This document shows positions 1-5,595 of a stretch of DNA of 7,598 nucleotides, in pieces. The position numbers and the translations under genes are program-made. How positions within the stretch are numbered: position 1 is the stretch's first letter; each line of letters begins with the position of its first letter. The DNA is from Paramuribaculum sp. Lineage in GTDB: Bacteria; Bacteroidota; Bacteroidia; Bacteroidales; Muribaculaceae. Under the pieces are notes generated by a model. It saw nothing but the letters and a program-made list of their open reading frames with translations, searched no databases and was not told the origin of the DNA. The stretch is taken from assembly GCA_029058705.1 (NCBI GenBank), contig JAIDXA010000097.1, forward strand, positions 1 through 7,598. Direction: 5' to 3'.

Positions 1-1
1 C

Positions 2-415
2 GACGCTTCATGGCAGTTGAAGGACAAGCAGTTCCAGCGTCTTACTTTCACCTGGGACGCTTCGACAGGTCAGGCTACTCTTTATGTAGACGGTGCGAAG
101 AAAAACACCATGACCGGCAGCAGCCGCAGCGGTGTCAGCTGGAACTCATCCGGTTTCTACATCGGCAAATCATGGAACGACAACCGCTGGCTCAACGGTC
201 TCATCAGCGAAGTGCGCGTCTGGAACCGCATCCTCTCCGATGCCGAGATCGCCGATGCAACCCAGCCCTATCTGGTTGCTCCTGACGCCGAAGGCCTTGT
301 GGCTTACTGGAAATTCAATGAAGGTGCCGGAACTCTCATCCACGACTATTGCAACGGCTACGACCTCAATTGCGTGTCGACTCCCAAGTGGGTGGAAATC
401 TCCCTTCCCGAATAA
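2..415 (+). CDS. LamG/concanavalin-like domain protein, C-terminal fragment
   Basis: The frame is open from the window edge to a TAA at 413-415, giving about 137 residues, so the N-terminus lies outside. The sequence shows the end of a LamG-type jelly roll: LTFTWDASTGQATLYVDG is the usual strand pair around the ligand-facing edge, followed by FYIGKSW and then ISEVRVWNRILSDAEI, the classic closing motif of LamG_3 domains. A short tail with another strand (LVAYWKFNEGAG) follows. In Bacteroides loci of this kind, a lipoprotein with DUF1735 plus LamG domains sits directly upstream of a GH18 endoglycosidase (as BT_3986 does to BT_3987), so the missing N-terminus is probably a lipoprotein signal and DUF1735; this is inference. 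The likely role is glycan or glycoprotein binding at the cell surface. No catalytic residues are visible. The methionine at 10-12 is in another frame and there is no evidence for a start inside the fragment. Confidence 0.85.
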   Translation, partial: DASWQLKDKQFQRLTFTWDASTGQATLYVDGAKKNTMTGSSRSGVSWNSSGFYIGKSWNDNRWLNGLISEVRVWNRILSDAEIADATQPYLVAPDAEGLVAYWKFNEGAGTLIHDYCNGYDLNCVSTPKWVEISLPE

Positions 416-456
416 TTCTTCCATCGAGTAATTAACTATAATTACGGTGTATTAAC

Positions 457-562
457 TGACTTCCCTGCAATTTGGCGCGATTTTTGCCGTTATCCTATCG
501 CACGCGTTTCCACGTCATGACGAAAAGCCGACGTTGCGGAAATCGCGCCAGGCAGAAAGTCA
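457..562. repeat. Long imperfect inverted repeat in the gap before the GH18 gene
   Basis: The 193-nt gap 416-608 holds two arms facing each other. TGACTT at 457-462 pairs with AAGTCA at 557-562, CTGC at 465-468 with GCAG at 552-555, and TGGCGCGATTT at 473-483 with AAATCGCGCCA at 540-550, an 11-bp perfect block. The centre contains the 10-nt palindrome CGTCATGACG at 513-522. No run of T follows the right arm, so a simple intrinsic terminator is not indicated. It could be an mRNA processing or stability hairpin between cistrons, an attenuator, or a small REP/MITE-like repeat; the sequence alone does not decide. Confidence 0.6.
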
Positions 563-608
563 ACAATACCCTAAACAAATATCTCTCTAACTCAAACCTT
601 AATTATCA

Positions 609-2039
609 ATGAAAAAAAGACTGTTTATCAAATCATGCCTTGTGGCGTCGGTCGCTCTCTTCGCAGCTTCTTGCTCCGATGACACCACTCTTGGCTCTGT
701 AGACGATGCCGGCCGCCTCGACGTGCCTGAAGGAGCCGTGGTCTATGTCACCGATGCCGCCGGTTCGCGTGGTTCTTCAAAAGTTGAATTCCACAACGCT
801 GAAACAAACACCCTTCATGTAAAGACTGGCGTGGCTCTGCCGGCCGACTGCAAAGTGACTTTCGCTTACAATGCAGATGCGCTCACTGCCTACAACACTG
901 CCAACGGAACTGACTACGCTCTCCTGCCTCAGTCGATGGTTGCTTTTGCAAACGACGGTGTGGTCACTCTTCCCGCCGGACAGACTGCTGTCGGCGCCGA
1001 GTACACTCTGACTTCCGACGGCTCTCTCGATCCCGAAACAACCTACGCTCTTCCTTTGAGCGTGACCATTGAGGGCGCTGCCGCTCTCGGCGAAGCCGAC
1101 AAGAACTTCGTGGTTCTTGTGCGCGACCTCTCTACCTATGGCGATTGCCACAAGACCTGGGTCGACGACAACGGTGTTGAACACGAAGGTATCAAGATCT
1201 TCTCAGTTATGGAGATTAACGACACCAACCCCCTCAACAACCTTCGCTATACGCTGAAGAATTCCGGCAAATACATGGTCGATGCGCTTGTAATGTTCTC
1301 AGGCAACATCAACTACAACGCCGAAACCGGACGTGTCTACTTCTATCCCAACGAAAACATCTCGGCAATCCTCAACAACCGCGAGAAATACCTTAAACCT
1401 CTTAAGGACCGCGGCATGAAGGTCATCATGGGCGTTATGTGCAACCACGACCGCGCATGCATCTCCAATCTCGCGCCTGAAACAGCAAAACTCTTTGCAA
1501 AGGAACTCAAGGCGCTCTGCGATGCCTACGATCTCGACGGTATCTTCTGGGACGATGAGTATTGCTCGCCAATCACTCCCCCGCCGCCCGGTTTCGAACA
1601 GCGCAGCCGTCAGGCATGGTCGCGTCTTGCCTATGAGGTGTGGAAACTGCAGCCCGAGCGTTGGAACATTGCCTATGGCTATTCTATGACCGGTTCTGCA
1701 GTCGCAGTCGATGGTGTTCAGCCCGGAACCTTCATCAGCTACTGTCTGCCCGACTACAGCTCATATTATAATGATGGCTGGCTCGACAGTTACCCCGGCA
1801 TGACTATTTCCCAGCTCGGAGGTGCCTCGATGGAATTCAATCAGGGCCGTTGGGCTGCTTCTGAAAATACTCTCCGTCAGGGTCGCAACGCGGGTTACGG
1901 CGCGCACATGGTGTTCGCAATGGATCCCTATCGTACGAATGCTTCCGGCCAGGATCAGGCAATGGACAAACTCGCCCGCGCCTTCTATGACGACGAAGTT
2001 GTTGTGGATCCCACAACTTATCCCAAAGACTGGAAATAA
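609..2039 (+). CDS. GH18 endo-beta-N-acetylglucosaminidase (DUF1735 + GH18 surface lipoprotein)
   Basis: A 476-residue protein likely to hydrolyse the GlcNAc-beta-1,4-GlcNAc core of N-glycans at the cell surface. Residues 1-22 form a type II signal ending at Cys22; the following SDD resembles the acidic surface-export signal of Bacteroidota lipoproteins. Residues about 40-150 are a DUF1735 domain (LPADCKVTFAYN, then the proline and LPAG turns). Residues about 190-460 are a GH18 barrel. The catalytic strand is YDLDGIFWDDEY, with D315 and E317 matching the Asp/Glu pair D130/E132 of Endo H (DGVDFDDE). The end (GYGAHMVFAMDPYR ... YPKDW) closely resembles what I recall of BT_3987, an Endo F-like enzyme of similar length with its catalytic pair at 312/314. 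The Phe in place of the first Asp of DxDxE appears to be shared with that enzyme. A Pro-rich loop (TPPPPGF) follows the catalytic Glu and could shape glycan specificity. The ATG at 609 is favoured because it gives a complete signal peptide. It lies between the LamG gene and another lipoprotein gene. Confidence 0.92.
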   Translation: MKKRLFIKSCLVASVALFAASCSDDTTLGSVDDAGRLDVPEGAVVYVTDAAGSRGSSKVEFHNAETNTLHVKTGVALPADCKVTFAYNADALTAYNTANGTDYALLPQSMVAFANDGVVTLPAGQTAVGAEYTLTSDGSLDPETTYALPLSVTIEGAAALGEADKNFVVLVRDLSTYGDCHKTWVDDNGVEHEGIKIFSVMEINDTNPLNNLRYTLKNSGKYMVDALVMFSGNINYNAETGRVYFYPNENISAILNNREKYLKPLKDRGMKVIMGVMCNHDRACISNLAPETAKLFAKELKALCDAYDLDGIFWDDEYCSPITPPPPGFEQRSRQAWSRLAYEVWKLQPERWNIAYGYSMTGSAVAVDGVQPGTFISYCLPDYSSYYNDGWLDSYPGMTISQLGGASMEFNQGRWAASENTLRQGRNAGYGAHMVFAMDPYRTNASGQDQAMDKLARAFYDDEVVVDPTTYPKDWK

Positions 2040-2081
2040 CCGGATGTCTCACCCCCTTTCTAATTATCAACTCAAATTAGT

Positions 2082-3131
2082 ATGAAACTTCATTATTATT
2101 TGATGAGTGCAGCTCTCATGACAGCTGCATCGGTGAGCTTCACCGCCTGCAACGATGACGATAACGACGAACCCGTTTACGTTGTCGGTGGAAATACGAC
2201 TGAAACCCCGGATATTCAATTTTCGGCCGACACCGTAAGAGTGAAAATCGGTGAGGAAAACCGTGCCGCTCTTCCAATCGCTTCTGAAACCGGCGGAATC
2301 AAAGCTTTCTCGCTCGATCCTGCAGTTGCTGACATCGTTGATGTCGATGGCGTTCCGATGATCGAAGGCTTCAAGAACGGTCTTTGCGGTGTGATGGTGT
2401 CTGACGATAACAACCACTACAAAAAACTTGTTGTAAGCGTCTACACAACCGAACAGATGCAGCTTAGCACCGACGCCCTGACATTCCTTACGCCACTCGG
2501 CGGAAGCGCTACAAGCACTGAAGCCAGCGTTGTCCTGGGTAATGGCGGCTATACCGTTGTGTCTGACAATCCTAAGGTAGTTGCATCGATCGACTCTGAA
2601 ACAGGTGTGATATCCGTGACTGCCACTTCTAAGATGGATCCGTTCACCGCAACTTTGACTGTATCTGACATTTCAGGTCTGACTGCCGATCTCAAAGTGA
2701 CTGTTGAGGCTTCGATGGATCCGTTCACGGCCGAACAGCTTCAGGAAATTCTCGCCAAAACAGAATCTACCATCTGGGCTGACTGCAAGGATCCTTCTGA
2801 CGGTAACCAACCCTATTATTACGGATCCTACGATGGTGAATGGATTGACTCTACCGAAGGTGACACCAGCACTATCGGATGGTGGTTCAACTACTACGGT
2901 AGCGACTACGGTGGCATCAAGATCGACTATGCCGCTAACGCTGCTGTAAATGCTGAAGTCGCAGGTACGCTCTACTTCCAGTACAGCTATATTGGTTGGT
3001 ATGACTGCTACCAGTATCCCGGTAAGGCGATGGTGCTTGTCGACGACGCTACAAAGAAAGTGGTTATCGCTTGGCAGGTGGATGAGCAGAACGAGCGCAT
3101 CAACCGCGGCTACGTAGTCCTCATCAAATAA
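2082..3131 (+). CDS. Hypothetical surface lipoprotein with Ig-like repeats and aromatic-rich C-terminus
   Basis: A 349-residue lipoprotein I do not recognise as a named family. A signal peptide ends in FTAC with Cys23, followed by NDDDNDE, an acidic stretch fitting surface display. Residues about 44-122 and 126-209 look like two beta-sandwich (Big_2/BACON-like) modules; the second has the typical VVSDNPKVVASIDSETGVISVTA pattern, split here as VVSDNPKVVASID then GVISVTA. Residues about 215-349 form a separate domain rich in Tyr and Trp (YYYGSYDGEW, GWWFNYYGSDYGG, YFQYSYIGWYDCYQYPG), which would suit stacking on sugars, but that is inference. The motif MDPFTA occurs at 185-190 and again at 212-217, at the start of the last domain. 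It starts 42 nt after the GH18 stop and is probably co-transcribed as the last gene of the locus before the terminator. Likely roles are a surface glycan-binding accessory protein or an unknown hydrolase; no catalytic motif is evident. Confidence 0.85.
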   Translation: MKLHYYLMSAALMTAASVSFTACNDDDNDEPVYVVGGNTTETPDIQFSADTVRVKIGEENRAALPIASETGGIKAFSLDPAVADIVDVDGVPMIEGFKNGLCGVMVSDDNNHYKKLVVSVYTTEQMQLSTDALTFLTPLGGSATSTEASVVLGNGGYTVVSDNPKVVASIDSETGVISVTATSKMDPFTATLTVSDISGLTADLKVTVEASMDPFTAEQLQEILAKTESTIWADCKDPSDGNQPYYYGSYDGEWIDSTEGDTSTIGWWFNYYGSDYGGIKIDYAANAAVNAEVAGTLYFQYSYIGWYDCYQYPGKAMVLVDDATKKVVIAWQVDEQNERINRGYVVLIK

Positions 3132-3165
3132 CTTCACCACGCTTATATAAAACCACTTATATAAC

Positions 3166-3224
3166 ACTCAAAAGAGAGAGAGGCGATGCCCCGGACGGGC
3201 GCATAGCCTCTCTCTCTTTTGAGT
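3166..3224. terminator. Bidirectional intrinsic terminator between convergent operons
   Basis: ACTCAAAAGAGAGAGAGGC at 3166-3184 and its exact complement at 3206-3224 form a perfect 19-bp stem around a 21-nt loop, and the loop itself can pair further (ATGC with GCAT, then CC with GG). The AAAAG/CTTTT blocks in the outer stem give a T-run on either strand. It starts 35 nt after the stop of the plus-strand lipoprotein gene and lies only 7 nt beyond the stop of the minus-strand membrane protein gene, as expected for a terminator serving both. Confidence 0.88.
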
Positions 3225-3231
3225 CACTTGA

Positions 3232-3747
3232 TTATTTTCGTTTCGAAAAGTAATTGATCACGGCCCATCCTCCGAAAATCTGGAATGCTATTCCCGGAAG
3301 CCCGGTTCGGAAATCCTGACAGGCAAGTGCCAGGTTGCCGCTGATGAGCCATTCGCCGATAGTGCCGAGCGACTGATAGCCCAGAACCACGGCTGCCATA
3401 GTGCCGATAGTTGCCTTGTTTGTGCGGTTTGCGACCATGCCGGCAATCAAGGCTAAAAGAACCGATTTGAGCATTATGGCAGGCAGTGCTGCCACTGCAG
3501 GCATTCCGAACAATATTGCATTGGCGGCCGGTGATGCCAGTGCCGTGAGCAGTCCTGTACGCCATCCGTATTTGTAGGCTCCGACAAGTGTGAAGAAATA
3601 GATCGGCAGCCAGGTGGCTCCCCCTTGCGGAATCTGGTGAAGCAGCTGGGGCAAGGCTATGTTCCCTGCCGCAAACAAGGCTGCCGTCAGATATGTCCTG
3701 ACGCTGTTCAGCGGCAGCGAGTGTAGTCTGATTGTTGTTGGTTGCAT
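3232..3747 (-). CDS. ECF transporter S-component-like membrane protein
   Basis: A 171-residue integral membrane protein, the usual size for substrate-binding S components of energy-coupling-factor vitamin transporters. About six hydrophobic segments are visible, near residues 17-36, 46-59, 64-82, 87-106, 113-132 and 150-167. The middle reads GWRTGLLTALASPAANAILFG followed by PAVAALPAIMLKS, which matches the Gly/Pro/Asn pattern after the third helix seen in many S components. No ATPase (EcfA) or EcfT gene is in the window, so if it is an S component it would have to share a module encoded elsewhere. It is the last gene of the redox operon, 11 nt after the DUF1893 stop, and the terminator follows 7 nt after its own stop. 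The context suggests uptake of a cofactor or small molecule tied to the redox proteins, but the substrate cannot be read from the sequence. A non-transport membrane role is possible. Confidence 0.75.
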   Translation of the reverse strand: MQPTTIRLHSLPLNSVRTYLTAALFAAGNIALPQLLHQIPQGGATWLPIYFFTLVGAYKYGWRTGLLTALASPAANAILFGMPAVAALPAIMLKSVLLALIAGMVANRTNKATIGTMAAVVLGYQSLGTIGEWLISGNLALACQDFRTGLPGIAFQIFGGWAVINYFSKRK

Positions 3748-3758
3748 TTCAAAAATTT

Positions 3759-4178
3759 CTATATAGGTTTGTTAAGCAAGAATTGTTCGATCAGCGGAAT
3801 GCATTCCGCGGCCGTACGACAGCCGGCACACAGGCTCTCGACCGGGCATATTCCCGTTCCGGCACGGTTTCTTATTGCCGGAACGCATTCCTTGAATTCC
3901 ACGGAAGTTCCGGCCGTTGCAAACAGCCCGACAGCTGCCGCGCTGATGACATCGGCGTAGACAGCTGCCGCGCCGCCCGCTATCATAAGGGCAGCCGCCC
4001 CTTTTCCGATCACCTTGTCGGCGATTGTCGCTCCCGAAAGAATTTCCGGATTGTTCCTGAGGATCCGGAACAGGTCTTTCACGCCCCGTTCATTGCAGAC
4101 GGTCACTTCGCCGTTGTTGCATATGACGCAGGAACATTTTCTGGCGTGGAGAATCTCTGCCGCCTCGTTGACTGTCAT
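3759..4178 (-). CDS. DUF1893 family protein, Cys-rich
   Basis: A 139-residue protein starting MTVNEAAEIL. The start at 4178 is favoured because its ATG overlaps the reductase stop in an ATGA junction, the usual sign of translational coupling; a longer reading back to 4268 lies inside the reductase gene and adds low-complexity Arg-rich sequence. The central part (DKVIGKGAAALMIAGG) is the recognisable DUF1893 signature; the family is known for a cytidine-deaminase-like fold (Thermotoga TM1506) without an established function. Cysteines are many: 15, 17, 20 and 28 near the N-terminus, 98, and a C-terminal set at 111, 117, 120 and 126 (CPVESLCAGCRTAAEC). These could hold a metal or an Fe-S cluster or form redox disulfides; that is inference. 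No signal peptide is seen, so it should be cytoplasmic. It lies between the reductase and ECF S-like genes in the operon. Confidence 0.82.
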   Translation of the reverse strand: MTVNEAAEILHARKCSCVICNNGEVTVCNERGVKDLFRILRNNPEILSGATIADKVIGKGAAALMIAGGAAAVYADVISAAAVGLFATAGTSVEFKECVPAIRNRAGTGICPVESLCAGCRTAAECIPLIEQFLLNKPI

Positions 4179-5575
4179 GCCGGTGTCGTTTTCAGTGTCT
4201 CCACATAACCGTCGATCCGGTGCAGCTCGCCGGGTATGTCGATCGATTGCGGACAGTGGGGCGAGCATTGGTTGCAGCCGATGCAGTGGCTTGCCTGACG
4301 CAGGCGGGGCACCGAGCGGTCATAGCCGACGAGAAAGGCGCGCCGGGCTTCGGCGTAATTCTCGGCCTGGGTGTCTTCGGGAACATTGCCGTGGTTGACA
4401 CATTTGTTATAGTGCAGGAGAATCGACGGAATGTCAATTCCGTAGGGACACGGCATGCAGTATTTGCAGTCATTGCATGGAATCGTGGGAAATTTCATCA
4501 TCAGGTCGGCCGTGTCGTAGAGAAACGCCATTTCTTCATCCGTAAGCTGTTTCAGCGGGCAGAACGAACTGAGATTGTCCTCGAGATGCTCCATGTATGT
4601 CATGCCGCTCAGAACGGTCAGGACGCCCGGATGCGACCCTGCATAACGGAATGCCCATGACGCTACGCTCCGTTCAGGCTCCTGCTGCTTGAGGCGTCCT
4701 ACTATATGGTCGGGAACGTTCGACAGGCGTCCGCCAAGCAGCGGTTCCATGATGATTGCCGGAATGCCCCGCTTTTCGAGTTCGGTGTAAAGATATTCCG
4801 CGTCGGTGTTGCGCGGATTGACCTCTTTTGCATGTTTCCAGTCAACATAGTTGAGCTGGATCTGCACGAAGTCCCACTTATATTTGTCGTGTTCCGACAG
4901 CAGATGGTCAAACACCCTGACATCGCCGTGATATGAGAAACCGAGGTTTCTGATGCGGCCGGCCTCACGCTCTTTGAGCAGGAAGTCGAGAATTCCGTTG
5001 TCGACATACCGCTGTTCGAATTCTTTCATTCCGTCGCCCATCCCGACACCGTGAAGCAGCATATAGTCGATATAGTCCGTCTGCAGTTCTTTCAGCGAAT
5101 TGCGGTATATTTCCAGCGAGGCTTCGCGGTTCCACGTCGACGGTGCGAAATTGGAGAGTTTGGTGGCAAGATAGTAGCTCTGGCGCGGATGGCGGCTAAG
5201 GGCTATGCCGGTAACATGTTCCGAACGTCCCTTGCAGTATGCCGGCGATGTGTCGAAGTAGTTCACACCGTGTGCAATGGCGGTGTCAACGAGTTTGTTG
5301 ACCATCTCCTGGTCTATGTCATCTGCTCCGTCGCGTGCGCTTTCCCCGGTCACTGTCGGCCAGCGCATGCATCCGTAGCCGAGCAGCGACACCTTTTCGC
5401 CTGTCTTCGGATTGGTGCGGTAGGTCATCTCTCCGTTGCCGGCAGCTGATCCCGATGTGTCGGATTCTGACTTTTTTGCCGTGGAATCGCATCCGGCCAT
5501 GGCGAGTCCGGCCGCCGATGCGCCGATGCCGAGACGTTTCAGGAACTCCCGGCGTGATATGTTGTTATCTTTCAT
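4175..5575 (-). CDS. Tat-exported aldo/keto reductase lipoprotein with two C-terminal [4Fe-4S] motifs
   Basis: A 466-residue protein. The N-terminus has a twin-arginine signal (SRREFLK at 7-13), a hydrophobic stretch and a possible lipobox ending at Cys29 (AMAGC), so the folded, cofactor-loaded protein is predicted to be exported and lipid-anchored. Residues about 50-345 are an aldo/keto reductase barrel; the catalytic tetrad is visible as Asp108 and Tyr113 (FDTSPAYCKGRSE), Lys139 (LATKLS) and His175 (LLHGVG). The C-terminus carries C367/C370/C373/C376 (CNDCKYCMPC) and C431/C434/C437/C441 (CIGCNQCSPHCP), the two-cluster ferredoxin module of the reductase/ferredoxin fusions common in anaerobes. 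NAD(P)H is not expected outside the cytoplasm, so electrons may come through the clusters, plausibly from the upstream polyferredoxin. Start: ATG at 5575 places the Tat motif near the N-terminus; an in-frame ATG at 5584 adds three residues and cannot be excluded. Neither has a clear Shine-Dalgarno. The stop overlaps the next start by 4 nt. Substrate unknown. Confidence 0.9.
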   Translation of the reverse strand: MKDNNISRREFLKRLGIGASAAGLAMAGCDSTAKKSESDTSGSAAGNGEMTYRTNPKTGEKVSLLGYGCMRWPTVTGESARDGADDIDQEMVNKLVDTAIAHGVNYFDTSPAYCKGRSEHVTGIALSRHPRQSYYLATKLSNFAPSTWNREASLEIYRNSLKELQTDYIDYMLLHGVGMGDGMKEFEQRYVDNGILDFLLKEREAGRIRNLGFSYHGDVRVFDHLLSEHDKYKWDFVQIQLNYVDWKHAKEVNPRNTDAEYLYTELEKRGIPAIIMEPLLGGRLSNVPDHIVGRLKQQEPERSVASWAFRYAGSHPGVLTVLSGMTYMEHLEDNLSSFCPLKQLTDEEMAFLYDTADLMMKFPTIPCNDCKYCMPCPYGIDIPSILLHYNKCVNHGNVPEDTQAENYAEARRAFLVGYDRSVPRLRQASHCIGCNQCSPHCPQSIDIPGELHRIDGYVETLKTTPA

Positions 5576-5595
5576 GTGGATCATGTGATTGGGGG

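Noticed and set aside
479..486. GATTTTTG as a possible -7 promoter element before the GH18 gene
   Set aside because: One mismatch in the key TA, no convincing -33 element 19-21 nt upstream, and it lies within the inverted repeat arm.
1540..1560. Phe in place of the first Asp of the GH18 DxDxE motif, seen as a possible inactive enzyme
   Set aside because: The catalytic pair D315/E317 is kept, and my recollection of BT_3987 has the same Phe position (DGVFFDDE), so it is a family feature.
3142..3164. CTTATATAA direct repeat 14 nt apart after the lipoprotein stop
   Set aside because: Short, AT-rich and in a terminator approach region; no sign of an operator or integration site.
4179..4268. Longer start for the DUF1893 protein
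   Set aside because: It would lie wholly within the reductase C-terminus and adds Arg-rich sequence without family similarity; the ATGA overlap start is more natural.
3732..4398. Plus-strand open frames opposite the DUF1893 and reductase genes
   Set aside because: They are antisense to recognised proteins, lack domain-like composition and are expected from the high GC content.
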